Positions 1 to 7,003 are shown, numbered from the stretch's first letter. The stretch is DNA of 10,864 nucleotides from Pseudomonadota bacterium (GCA_030632745.1 DAOVUE010000008.1:1-10864); one strand, 5' to 3'. The notes: generated by a model from the sequence alone, not told the origin. Program-made: numbers and translations.

Positions 1-290
1 ACTTACAGAATTTACCACTGCACAATTTGAAAATTGACCGTTCCTTTATTTCAACAATACAGACACTGGGCGATACCAATTCAATTATTACAGCCATTGT
101 CGCCATGGCTAAAGAACTGGATATGCATATCGTTGCCGAAGGAATAGAGAACAAGATACAGGCTGATTATGTAAAAGCCCTGGGCTGTCCAACTCTTCAA
201 GGATACTGGTGTGGTCGTCCTATGCCTACCGATCAATTGCTCACTATCGTATTACAGCAGCTTGGTGACAGCAGCTTAAAATTGGCCTGA
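1..290 (+). CDS. EAL-domain protein, C-terminal fragment (cyclic-di-GMP phosphodiesterase type)
   Basis: The reading frame is open from base 3, so the gene begins outside the window and only its last 95 or so codons are here. The fragment shows late EAL-domain motifs in the expected order: LKIDRSFI, then VAEGIE (the conserved glutamate loop near the end of the barrel), then LGCPTLQGYWCGRPMP, which corresponds to the usual GC-x-x-QGY-x-x-x-RP ending. EAL domains hydrolyse the second messenger cyclic-di-GMP to pGpG when all catalytic residues are present. The EAL motif itself and any GGDEF, PAS or membrane part lie upstream, so activity and full architecture cannot be judged. The protein ends about 20 residues after the RP motif, so the EAL domain is the last domain. 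The family call is firm; the function in this cell is inference. Confidence 0.93.
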   Translation, partial: LQNLPLHNLKIDRSFISTIQTLGDTNSIITAIVAMAKELDMHIVAEGIENKIQADYVKALGCPTLQGYWCGRPMPTDQLLTIVLQQLGDSSLKLA

Positions 291-330
291 TATCATTTTA
301 TCCTGGATTATAGATTTAGGAACATGCTAT

Positions 331-360
331 TTGACTCCACCCGGTTAAAATAAGTATGAT
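331..360 (+). promoter_or_regulatory. Probable sigma70 promoter of the cation-efflux gene
   Basis: TTGACT at 331-336 and TATGAT at 355-360 are separated by 18 bases. Each hexamer matches five of six consensus positions. It lies 34 bases before the ATG at 394, giving a 5' leader of roughly 27 bases. No clear Shine-Dalgarno sequence is visible before that ATG. Confidence 0.6.
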
Positions 361-393
361 GCATATTCTTTAAGTCAATATAAGTACTTTATT

Positions 394-1542
394 ATGCCTG
401 CCAGTCAAGATGTTTCAAATGAACGCTATCGTTTAACCACTAAAGTGACCCTGGTCGGGGCTATTGTTAACCTGGTGTTAGCCGTATTCAAGATTATTAT
501 CGGTTATATCGGCCACTCCCATGCACTAATCGTAGATGGCATCCATTCTTTTTCAGATCTTCTCAGCGATGCTCTCGTAGTCATTGCGGCCAAAAAAGGC
601 AGTCAGTCTCCTGATGAAAATCATCCCTATGGTCACGCCCGAATAGAAACAGCATTTGCTGCAGTACTGGGCGGCATATTAATTACTGTCGGTATAGGTA
701 TTGTTATCGATGCACTGGGGAAATTAACCAGTGGAGACATCACCACTCCTGCAGGCATGACTGTGTGGGTAGCATTACTTTCAATACTATCCAAAGAAGC
801 TTTATATCATTACACTCTGATTTATGCCAAACGCCTGAATTCATCCATATTAAAAGCCAATGCCTGGCATCATCGTAGTGATGCAATTTCTTCCATTGTC
901 GTCTTAATTGGTATTCTCGGCAGTATATTAGGTGTCCCCTATCTGGATGCAGCTGCTGCTGTCATTGTATCAATGATGATCAGTAAAATTGGCTGGGATA
1001 TCGCAAAAGAAAGTGTTGAACAGCTGGTTGATAAGGGGCTGGATCCCAAAAAAGTTCAGTCCATCCGTAATCATATAGCAGAAATTCCAGGTGTTTCTCA
1101 AATGCACATGCTGCGCAGCCGCCAAATGGGTGCAGAAGCTCTATTAGATGTCCATATTGAAGTATCACCCCAGCTCAGTGTTTCAGAAGGACATCGGATC
1201 AGCGATGAGGTCAGTGCACAATTAACCCGTTCATTTCCGGATATTGCTCAGGTCCTGGTACATATTGATCCGGAAAATGATGAAGCCCATTCGAGCTGCT
1301 CGCATTTACCCTTAAGAAAAGAAATTCTGCTTGATTTGGAGCAGTGCTGGGCTGACCTTGAACAGGCAAAAAAGATTGAAGAAGTGACACTGCATTATCT
1401 TAATGGTAAGGTAAGTGTCCAGATTATTATGCCGCTGTCAATTTTATCAACAATCGACGATCCGGCATACCTGGCAAAATCTTTTCTCAGCCCGGCAGAT
1501 AATTTAGGTTATATTGAAAATATAGAACTACTATACCATTAA
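394..1542 (+). CDS. Cation diffusion facilitator (CDF) family metal efflux transporter with a C-terminal extension
   Basis: This is an inner-membrane divalent-metal/proton antiporter of 382 residues. Hydrophobic segments fill roughly residues 15-200. Two metal-site motifs are visible: HSFSD (H51, D55; preceded by D48) in the second membrane helix and HHRSD (H159, D163) in the fifth, within the family-typical NAWHHRSDA. DENHPYGHAR at about 74-83 is the characteristic loop after helix 2. The cytoplasmic ferredoxin-like domain covers about 205-293, ending in VLVHIDPEN. Most family members stop near there; this one continues for some 90 residues, starting with a Cys/His patch (HSSCSH, about 299-304). 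The metal (Zn, Fe, Mn, Co or Cd) cannot be read from the sequence, so I give no symbol. It has its own promoter and stands apart from glnA downstream. Confidence 0.9.
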   Translation: MPASQDVSNERYRLTTKVTLVGAIVNLVLAVFKIIIGYIGHSHALIVDGIHSFSDLLSDALVVIAAKKGSQSPDENHPYGHARIETAFAAVLGGILITVGIGIVIDALGKLTSGDITTPAGMTVWVALLSILSKEALYHYTLIYAKRLNSSILKANAWHHRSDAISSIVVLIGILGSILGVPYLDAAAAVIVSMMISKIGWDIAKESVEQLVDKGLDPKKVQSIRNHIAEIPGVSQMHMLRSRQMGAEALLDVHIEVSPQLSVSEGHRISDEVSAQLTRSFPDIAQVLVHIDPENDEAHSSCSHLPLRKEILLDLEQCWADLEQAKKIEEVTLHYLNGKVSVQIIMPLSILSTIDDPAYLAKSFLSPADNLGYIENIELLYH

Positions 1543-1559
1543 TGCACCAATTTGATGCT
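1543..1559 (+). promoter_or_regulatory. Probable NtrC-binding dyad 1 upstream of glnA
   Basis: GCAC at 1544-1547, seven bases, then ATGC at 1555-1558. This matches seven of eight positions of the NtrC core GCAC-N7-GTGC. It begins immediately after the stop of the transporter gene and is offset by 29 bases from the second dyad. Confidence 0.5.
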
Positions 1560-1571
1560 GAAAAAAAATAA

Positions 1572-1588
1572 CGCACCTTTATTGTGCA
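1572..1588 (+). promoter_or_regulatory. Probable NtrC-binding dyad 2 upstream of glnA
   Basis: GCAC at 1573-1576 and GTGC at 1584-1587 are separated by exactly seven bases, a perfect match to the NtrC core. The site ends 33 bases before the glnA ATG. No sigma54 GG-N10-GC element fits in the remaining space, and I found none in the 340 bases upstream. A possible -10 (CATAAT, 1587-1592) touches the site, so repression of a sigma70 promoter is possible. Confidence 0.6.
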
Positions 1589-1620
1589 TAATTGTTACCT
1601 AATAGCACCTGGAGACAAAA

Positions 1621-3024
1621 ATGACTGATGTTTTAAAAATGATCGAAGAAAACGGCGTAAAGTTTGTTGATTTCCGTTTCACTGATACACATGGTAAAGA
1701 ACAACATGTTTCTGTACCGGCCAAAACGGTTGAAGACAGTACATTCGAAGAGGGTAAGATGTTTGATGGTTCTTCAATTTCCGGCTGGAAAGGTATTAAT
1801 GATTCCGATATGATTTTAATGCCTGATCCTACCACAGCAGTTCTGGATCCATTTACGGATGAACCGACCATTATCATCACCTGTGATATTGTCGAACCCA
1901 CCACCATGCAGGGGTATGAACGGGATCCCCGCTCTGTTGCTAAACGTGCTATAGAGCATCTAAAATCAACCGGCATTGGAGATGAAGCTTATTTTGGTCC
2001 TGAGCCTGAATTCTTTATTCTCGATGATGTGCGCTGGGGTTCTGATATGAGCGGATCTTTTGTCAAGGTTGATGCAGAAGAGTCTGACTGGAACTCAGAT
2101 AAAGTCTATGCTGACGGTAATATGGGGCATCGTCCCGGTGTTAAAGGCGGTTATTTCCCGGTACCTCCGGTTGATTCACTGCATGATATTCGTGCCCAGA
2201 TGTGTTTGACTTTAGAAGAAATGGGTCAGGAAGTTGAAGTGCATCATCACGAAGTAGCCACTGCAGGTCAATGTGAAATTGGTGTCAAGTTCAACTCTTT
2301 AATCCGTAAAGCAGATGAAGTTCAGCAGATGAAATATGTGATACATAATGTTTCTCATGCTTATGGTAAAACAGCTACCTTCATGCCTAAACCCATTGTA
2401 GGAGATAATGGTTCCGGTATGCATGTTCACCAGTCTATCTTCAAAAATGGTGATAATTTATTTTCCGGTGAGGGTTATGCAGGATTATCTGAAACTGCTT
2501 TATTCTATATCGGTGGTATTATCAAACACGCACGCTCTCTAAATGCCTTCACAAACTCATCGACTAATAGCTACAAGCGTTTAGTTCCCGGCTTTGAAGC
2601 ACCTGTGATGCTGGCTTATTCCGCCCGTAACCGTTCTGCATCTATTCGTATTCCCTATGAGTCAAATCCTAAGGGACGCCGCGTTGAAGTTCGTTTTCCT
2701 GATCCAACCGCTAACCCGTATCTGGCCTTCTCTGCTATGCTGATGGCCGGCCTTGATGGAATTCAGAACAAAATTCATCCCGGTGATGCCATGGACAAGG
2801 ATTTGTATGACCTTCCTGCCGAAGAAGCGGCTGAAATCCCAACCGTAGCCAGTTCTCTGGATCAGGCATTAGAAGCATTACAGGCTGATCATGAATACCT
2901 TACTGCTGGTGGTGTATTTACAGACGACATGATTCAGGCTTTTATTGATCTGAAGATGGAAGAAGTCACCCGTTTACGTATGACAACTCATCCTGTTGAG
3001 TTTGATATGTACTATAGCTGCTGA
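1621..3024 (+). CDS. glnA: Glutamine synthetase, type I, adenylylation-regulated
   Basis: GlnA makes glutamine from glutamate, ammonia and ATP; it is the main entry of ammonia into biosynthesis and works as a cytoplasmic dodecamer. The protein has 467 residues, close to the 469 of E. coli GlnA. Visible signatures are [10 protein letters not shown] (about 48-57), FMPKP at 254-258 followed by the [14 protein letters not shown]-site motif, the glutamate-binding loop with [10 protein letters not shown], and [26 protein letters not shown] contains Tyr396, at the place of the adenylylated tyrosine, so control by GlnE adenylylation is expected. The start is well supported: GGAG at 1611-1614 lies six bases before the ATG. 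Two NtrC-like dyads precede it and ntrB-ntrC follow after a 275-base gap. Confidence 0.98.
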   Translation: MTDVLKMIEENGVKFVDFRFTDTHGKEQHVSVPAKTVEDSTFEEGKMFDGSSISGWKGINDSDMILMPDPTTAVLDPFTDEPTIIITCDIVEPTTMQGYERDPRSVAKRAIEHLKSTGIGDEAYFGPEPEFFILDDVRWGSDMSGSFVKVDAEESDWNSDKVYADGNMGHRPGVKGGYFPVPPVDSLHDIRAQMCLTLEEMGQEVEVHHHEVATAGQCEIGVKFNSLIRKADEVQQMKYVIHNVSHAYGKTATFMPKPIVGDNGSGMHVHQSIFKNGDNLFSGEGYAGLSETALFYIGGIIKHARSLNAFTNSSTNSYKRLVPGFEAPVMLAYSARNRSASIRIPYESNPKGRRVEVRFPDPTANPYLAFSAMLMAGLDGIQNKIHPGDAMDKDLYDLPAEEAAEIPTVASSLDQALEALQADHEYLTAGGVFTDDMIQAFIDLKMEEVTRLRMTTHPVEFDMYYSC

Positions 3025-3046
3025 TTTTGTGGAAGCAAAAAGTCTG

Positions 3047-3070
3047 AGAGACGTCGCATGCAACGTCTCT
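3047..3070 (+). other. Perfect 8-bp stem-loop after glnA
   Basis: AGAGACGT (3047-3054) pairs with ACGTCTCT (3063-3070) around an 8-base loop that itself contains GCATGC. It begins 23 bases after the glnA stop. No run of T follows, so it is not a standard intrinsic terminator. It may protect the 3' end of glnA mRNA or form part of the repeat element that follows. Confidence 0.55.
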
Positions 3071-3075
3071 ACTGC

Positions 3076-3103
3076 ACCCCAAGGGCACTTCCTTCGGGTG
3101 CAC
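3076..3103 (+). repeat. GC-rich intergenic repeat, copy A (after glnA)
   Basis: 28 bases running ACCCC-AAGGG-CACTTC to GGGTGCAC. Two related copies lie side by side after ntrC (6045-6069 and 6070-6095). This copy can fold as a hairpin over 3073-3102: 7 bp (TGCACCC/GGGTGCA), one C-C mismatch, 4 bp (AAGG/CCTT), 6-base loop. A competing pairing is AAGGGCACTT (3081-3090) with AAGTGCCTT (3109-3117), with one bulged G. Its last bases also form the left half of the NtrC-like dyad at 3100-3114. Confidence 0.55.
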
Positions 3104-3114
3104 TAAAAAAGTGC
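3100..3114 (+). promoter_or_regulatory. Probable NtrC enhancer site for ntrBC
   Basis: GCAC (3100-3103), seven bases, GTGC (3111-3114): a perfect NtrC core. Its centre is about 140 bases before the start point predicted for the sigma54 element at 3222-3237, a normal enhancer distance. A weaker dyad, GCAG-N7-ATGC at 3137-3151 (six of eight positions), could be a second site. Confidence 0.55.
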
Positions 3115-3221
3115 CTTATGCTATCTATAAAATACTGCAGCTGAATTATGCACAGAATTATATTGTTTTAAAGTAAATAAAAACAAACAATTAAGCTAAT
3201 CTCCCACTTTTTTTATCAATA

Positions 3222-3237
3222 TGGTTTAATTATTGCT
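3222..3237 (+). promoter_or_regulatory. Probable sigma54 (RpoN) promoter of ntrBC
   Basis: TGGTTTAATTATTGCT fits the -24/-12 consensus TGGCAC-N5-TTGCW: GG at 3223-3224 and GC at 3235-3236 are separated by exactly 10 bases, and the whole TTGCT box is present. The CAC after GG is replaced by TTT. Transcription would start near 3248, about 52 bases before the ntrB ATG. Confidence 0.6.
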
Positions 3238-3299
3238 AGTCTTCTGTTCTGTACCCTATTAAACTTCAGGACTACATCAATTATCTAAACTATACCTAA

Positions 3300-4589
3300 A
3301 TGAACAGCAAAGACAAACAACAACATAAACTGGCTTTTCAGGCAGAAAATATATTAGATAATCTGAATACTGCTGTGATTTTGCTGGACAAAGACTTATC
3401 CGTATTATGCATTAACCCGGCAGCGGAAATCTTACTGGGTATCAGCTCAAAAAAAGTCACCTCTAAATCTATTGACCAAATACTTATCAGTGATAATAAA
3501 ATAATAGAGTCGATTTACAATGTCCTGTTAACCCATCATCCTTTTACGCGTAGAGAAAAATTAATTCAATTACATGATCATGAAATAATAGTGGATTTAA
3601 CTGTGCAATCCATTCAATCCATGCATCAGGAAACACTTTTATTAATTGAGCTCAATCAACTGGATCGACATCTACATATTTCACGGGAAGAAAATCTTCT
3701 CGCTCAACATGAAACCGTGCGTGCACTTTTACGCAGCATGGCTCATGAAGTCAAAAATCCTTTAGGTGGAATCAGGGGTGCAGCACAGCTGTTAGAACGA
3801 GAGCTGCAGCTAGATAAGGAGCTTCGGCTAGATAAAGAGCTTCAGCCGGGTAAAGAGCTGGAACAAATACTCGATCGGTCTGATTTAACAGAATATACCC
3901 AGGTCATTATTGATGAAGCTGATCGTCTTAAAAATTTAGTTAATCGAATGCTGGGACCTAATGCTCCCCCTAATCGCACCATGGTCAATATTCATTCCGT
4001 CACAGAACGGGTCCGCAGCTTGCTTAAAGCAGATAAAAGCCGCGATGTGAAAATATTTTTTGATTATGATACCAGCATTCCCGAAGTAGAGTTTGATCCG
4101 GAGCATTTAATACAGGCGGTATTAAATATCGTGCGTAATGCCGCTCAGGCACTGTCAGAACAGGAACCTTTGTCTGCTGACGGCTCTTTACCCGCTGACG
4201 GCTCTTTACCCGCTGATGGCTCTTCTCTCGCTGATGGCTCTGCAGCACATGAGCAGGATAAAAAAATTATTATTAAAACAAGAGTATTAAGGCATTTTAA
4301 TATTGGCGGAAAACGTCATAAGTTAGTTGCAAAAATGGATATTATTGATAATGGTCCCGGTATCTCAAAAAAAATGCAGGAACGGATTTTTATGCCCTTA
4401 ATCACCGGACGGGCAGAAGGAACAGGACTCGGCTTATCAATCGCGCAATCCTTAATCAGTCAAAATGGCGGTCTGATTGAATGTCATAGCAAGCCTGGAA
4501 AAACCGTATTTACTTTATTGCTCCCCATCAGCCCGTCATCTTCTATGAGTCATAATAATAGTCGCAATAATAACAATTGGAATGCATAA
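3300..4589 (+). CDS. ntrB: Nitrogen-regulation sensor histidine kinase NtrB (GlnL) with two repeat insertions
   Basis: NtrB phosphorylates or dephosphorylates NtrC according to nitrogen status, classically under PII control; it is cytoplasmic, and no membrane segment is seen here. A PAS-type sensor region covers about 15-125. The H-box SMAHEVKNPLGG places the phosphorylated histidine at H149. N280 lies in the N-box IVRNAAQAL, DNGPG (350-354) is the G1 box and GTGLGLS (374-380) the G2 box. The length of 429 residues exceeds the 349 of E. coli, partly because of two low-complexity insertions: three ELxxxK hexapeptides at 168-185, between the two helices of the dimerisation domain, and four ADGSxx hexapeptides at 293-316, just after the N-box. 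The C-terminus is rich in Ser/Asn. An in-frame stop (3297-3299) directly precedes the ATG, so this is the earliest start; no clear Shine-Dalgarno is visible. It overlaps ntrC by one base. Confidence 0.95.
   Translation: MNSKDKQQHKLAFQAENILDNLNTAVILLDKDLSVLCINPAAEILLGISSKKVTSKSIDQILISDNKIIESIYNVLLTHHPFTRREKLIQLHDHEIIVDLTVQSIQSMHQETLLLIELNQLDRHLHISREENLLAQHETVRALLRSMAHEVKNPLGGIRGAAQLLERELQLDKELRLDKELQPGKELEQILDRSDLTEYTQVIIDEADRLKNLVNRMLGPNAPPNRTMVNIHSVTERVRSLLKADKSRDVKIFFDYDTSIPEVEFDPEHLIQAVLNIVRNAAQALSEQEPLSADGSLPADGSLPADGSSLADGSAAHEQDKKIIIKTRVLRHFNIGGKRHKLVAKMDIIDNGPGISKKMQERIFMPLITGRAEGTGLGLSIAQSLISQNGGLIECHSKPGKTVFTLLLPISPSSSMSHNNSRNNNNWNA
3801..3854 (+). repeat. 18-bp tandem repeat in ntrB, three units
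   Basis: Units at 3801-3818, 3819-3836 and 3837-3854, followed by a partial unit starting GAGCTGGAA. They encode ELQLDK, ELRLDK and ELQPGK in frame. The insertion lies between the conserved AAQLLE and EYTQVIIDEADRL segments, where E. coli NtrB has only a short linker. Confidence 0.85.
4176..4247 (+). repeat. 18-bp tandem repeat in ntrB, four units
   Basis: Units at 4176-4193 and 4194-4211 are identical; 4212-4229 and 4230-4247 have drifted. They encode ADGSLP, ADGSLP, ADGSSL and ADGSAA in frame. The insertion sits right after the N-box helix of the ATP-binding domain and before the KKIIIKTRV strand. Confidence 0.9.
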
Positions 4590-6025
4590 TGAGCACACAG
4601 AATGGTGTTATACAAGAAGTTGTCTGGGTCATAGATGATGACCGATCTATCCGCTGGGTCCTGGAAAAGGCATTTAAACAAACCGATATTCTGGTTGAAA
4701 CTTTTGAAAATGCAGAAAGCGTTCTCACTGCATTAACAAAATCACAGCCCGACACCATAGTGACCGATATTCGTATGCCCGGTATGGACGGCTTTGGTTT
4801 GCTGGAAAAGCTGCAAAATAATTATAAAGATATTCCTGTCATTATTATGACCGCTCATTCTGATCTGGACAGTGCCGTATCAGCCTACGAGGGGGGAGCA
4901 TTTGAATATTTACCCAAGCCCTTTGATGTTGATGATGCCGTTGAACTGGTACAAAGAGCACTCAATCTGAGAAAATCTAAAAAAGTCCGCATAACTGAAA
5001 TTATCCCGGCACAGGATACCCCTGAAATTATTGGTGAAGCCGCCTCTATGCAGGAGGTTTTTCGTGCCATTGGACGCCTGTCCCGATCTAACATAACCGT
5101 GATGATCAACGGACAATCCGGCACTGGAAAAGAATTAGTTGCACAAGCACTGCACCGTCATAGTCCTCGTTCAAATAAAACCTTTATTGCTTTAAATACC
5201 GCTGCAATTCCAAAAGACTTACTGGAATCAGAGTTATTTGGCCATGAGCGTGGAGCCTTTACCGGAGCACAATCACAACGTGTGGGACGTTTTGAGCAGG
5301 CCGATGGCGGAACCTTATTTCTTGATGAAATCGGGGATATGCCAGCAGAATTACAAACCCGTCTGTTAAGAGTTTTATCTGATGGTGAATTTTATCGTGT
5401 AGGCGGCCGTGCTCCCGTCAAAGTCGATGTACGCATCATTGCGGCAACGCATCAGGATTTAGAAAAACGGGTACAGGAAGGTTTGTTTCGTGAAGATTTA
5501 TTTCACCGTCTTAACGTCATACGCATTCATATTCCACCACTAAGCGAACGACAGGAGGATATTCCTCTATTGGCTGAATATTTTCTTAATCGTGCTGCAC
5601 AGGAACTAAACGTAGAAAAGAAAACACTCGATGCTGAAAGCAAAGTCTTTTTAACACAGCAGGCCTGGCCGGGAAATGTTCGACAGCTGGAAAATACCTG
5701 TCGCTGGCTGACCGTTATGTCTCCGGCACAAATCGTACATATTGAAGATATGCCGCCCGAATTACAAAATACATCCCGGCAGGAAATGACTCACAATTCC
5801 CTATCACGGAATAAATGGCAGAGTGCCTTAAAAATATGGCTCAACGCTCAATTATCATCAGGAGCTGAAAATGTCCTCGCCGGTATTGCACCTGATATAG
5901 AACGCATATTAATTGATGCAGCACTTAAACATACCGGTGGCCGTAAACAGGAAGCAGCCCGTTTGTTAGGCTGGGGAAGAAACACACTGACAAGAAAAAT
6001 TAAAGAACTGGAAATTGTGTCATAA
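4589..6025 (+). CDS. ntrC: Nitrogen-regulation response regulator NtrC, sigma54 activator
   Basis: NtrC, once phosphorylated by NtrB, binds enhancer DNA and drives sigma54 RNA polymerase. The chosen ATG at 4589 overlaps the ntrB stop (TAATG), has GGA at 4579-4581 ahead of it and gives 478 residues (E. coli 469); a TTG four codons upstream is less likely. The receiver domain covers about 11-125, with an acidic DDD cluster and phospho-acceptor D60 in VTDIRMPGMDG, then MTAHSD and the KPFD lysine. The AAA+ domain (about 145-380) has Walker A GQSGTGKE starting at residue 175, where the family usually has GESGTGKE; the sigma54-contact loop GAFTGA at 222-227; and Walker B LFLDE with D246/E247. A Fis-type helix-turn-helix ends the protein, in AARLLGWGRNTLTRKIKEL. 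Confidence 0.97.
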   Translation: MSTQNGVIQEVVWVIDDDRSIRWVLEKAFKQTDILVETFENAESVLTALTKSQPDTIVTDIRMPGMDGFGLLEKLQNNYKDIPVIIMTAHSDLDSAVSAYEGGAFEYLPKPFDVDDAVELVQRALNLRKSKKVRITEIIPAQDTPEIIGEAASMQEVFRAIGRLSRSNITVMINGQSGTGKELVAQALHRHSPRSNKTFIALNTAAIPKDLLESELFGHERGAFTGAQSQRVGRFEQADGGTLFLDEIGDMPAELQTRLLRVLSDGEFYRVGGRAPVKVDVRIIAATHQDLEKRVQEGLFREDLFHRLNVIRIHIPPLSERQEDIPLLAEYFLNRAAQELNVEKKTLDAESKVFLTQQAWPGNVRQLENTCRWLTVMSPAQIVHIEDMPPELQNTSRQEMTHNSLSRNKWQSALKIWLNAQLSSGAENVLAGIAPDIERILIDAALKHTGGRKQEAARLLGWGRNTLTRKIKELEIVS

Positions 6026-6044
6026 ATTCTATTCACATCGCCGT

Positions 6045-6069
6045 ACCCCGGGCGCTTCCTTTGGCGCAC
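6045..6069 (+). repeat. GC-rich intergenic repeat, copy B (ntrC-mlaC gap)
   Basis: 25 bases, ACCCC-GGGCGCTTCCTTTGG-CGCAC, aligning with copy A at 3076-3103 with small gaps. GCGC at 6052-6055 can pair with GCGC at 6064-6067 around an 8-base loop. It lies in the 77-base gap between two converging genes. Confidence 0.5.
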
Positions 6070-6095
6070 ACCCCAGGGGCACTTCGTAGATGCAC
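6070..6095 (+). repeat. GC-rich intergenic repeat, copy C (ntrC-mlaC gap)
   Basis: 26 bases, ACCCCAGGGGCACTTC then GATGCAC, directly abutting copy B. It keeps the ACCCC...GGGCACTTC left part of copy A but has lost the GG before GCAC. No intrinsic terminator with a T-run is visible for either ntrC or mlaC in this gap. Confidence 0.45.
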
Positions 6096-6102
6096 GTCTT
6101 TT

Positions 6103-6777
6103 CTATACCTTTTCCTGAGATAATTTGGTATTTTTTACACGCAATTCAGACAATAAAGCGTCCATGCCTTTTTGCTTAATAATCTGCTTAAACGATGAAC
6201 GATAGGAAGTCACTAAACTAATCCCTTCTATAGAAACATCATAAACCTGCCATTTACCGGCTTTATTATGATACATTTCATAATTAACCTTAATGGGTTC
6301 GCCGCCTTTGAGCGGATGTACCAGAGAGCGGATGGTGGCATATTTACTATCCAGTTTTCCGCGAAAAGGTCTGAAGCTGATAAGATCTTCCTGCAGGTCA
6401 TTTTCAGACAAATATTGGATTAGACCTTTGGAATAAAACTTAATCACCAGTTCTTTAAACTCTTTAATGAATTCGTGCTTCTGATGTGTACTTGCCGCTT
6501 TCCAGTTTGAACCTAGAACCCAACGCGACATCAGCTTAAAATTAATTTTCGGCACCAGAGAACCACGAATCAAATCATGAGCTATTTGAGGATCTTTGCG
6601 AATAGCATCCGTTTCCATCATAAAAGCTTTAATCATTGTCTTAGAAGTCTCTTCCATTAGCCTTTGCGGTTCAGGAGTAGAATCTGCATAGCTGCTAGTG
6701 AGAAGGAATAAGACAATTAATAGTGCTTGAATGCTAACTTGAGTGATAAATAGTGTTCGTGTATAAAAATAAATCAC
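6103..6777 (-). CDS. mlaC: MlaC-family periplasmic phospholipid-binding protein (Ttg2D/toluene tolerance type)
   Basis: MlaC shuttles phospholipids across the periplasm between the outer-membrane MlaA complex and the inner-membrane MlaFEDB transporter. I choose the GTG at 6777: GGAGAG (6782-6787, minus strand) lies just before it, and it yields 224 residues (E. coli MlaC 211) with a clear signal peptide, the hydrophobic core IQALLIVLFLL and probable cleavage after SYA at about residue 32. The frame is open further upstream to an ATG at 6885, but that would put a second hydrophobic stretch before the signal peptide. Family features are VPKINFKLMSRWVLGSNWK, the KFYSKGL helix and the hallmark VYDVSIEGISLVTSYRSSF near the end. 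No mlaF, E, D or B lies next to it here. It converges on ntrC. Confidence 0.88.
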   Translation of the reverse strand: MIYFYTRTLFITQVSIQALLIVLFLLTSSYADSTPEPQRLMEETSKTMIKAFMMETDAIRKDPQIAHDLIRGSLVPKINFKLMSRWVLGSNWKAASTHQKHEFIKEFKELVIKFYSKGLIQYLSENDLQEDLISFRPFRGKLDSKYATIRSLVHPLKGGEPIKVNYEMYHNKAGKWQVYDVSIEGISLVTSYRSSFKQIIKQKGMDALLSELRVKNTKLSQEKV

Positions 6778-7003
6778 TTGACTCTCCAGGTAAATAAAAA
6801 ATATTATTAGAAGAAAACTCCTATCAAACATGAGTAGCCTTGAGCGAAAAAAAAGCTGCCTCTGTCTTATTTGCAATTTGTGCATGTTTGCAAAGCGACA
6901 GCGGCAAACAATATTCGCTGACGGCTCCTAAGGGTTTCCACCTACATTCTACCAGAACCCCCTATTTTCTAACAAATAGAACACATAAACAAGGAAAATA
7001 AGT

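Noticed and set aside
3073..3102. Intrinsic terminator of glnA
   Set aside because: The hairpin is followed by an A-run, not a T-run, on the coding strand, and the opposite strand has no T-run after it either.
4024..4248. Minus-strand open frame inside ntrB with a repeated Gln/Arg/Lys-rich N-terminus
   Set aside because: It is the shadow of the 18-bp repeat read backwards; ntrB is clearly the coding frame.
4577..4588. TTG start for ntrC four codons upstream
   Set aside because: The ATG at 4589 overlaps the ntrB stop in the usual coupled fashion, with GGA at a better distance.
6778..6885. N-terminal extension of mlaC to an ATG at 6885
   Set aside because: It would place an extra hydrophobic stretch before a complete signal peptide, while the GTG at 6777 has a good ribosome-binding site and gives a family-like length.
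6870..6893. Two TTTGCAA copies 17 bases apart in the mlaC-trhP spacer as an operator
   Set aside because: Short, AT-rich and each half self-complementary; not enough to call a site.
6916..6927. 12-base match CGCTGACGGCTC between the mlaC-trhP spacer and the ntrB repeat (4193-4204)
   Set aside because: A single 12-base match is expected by chance in a window of this size.
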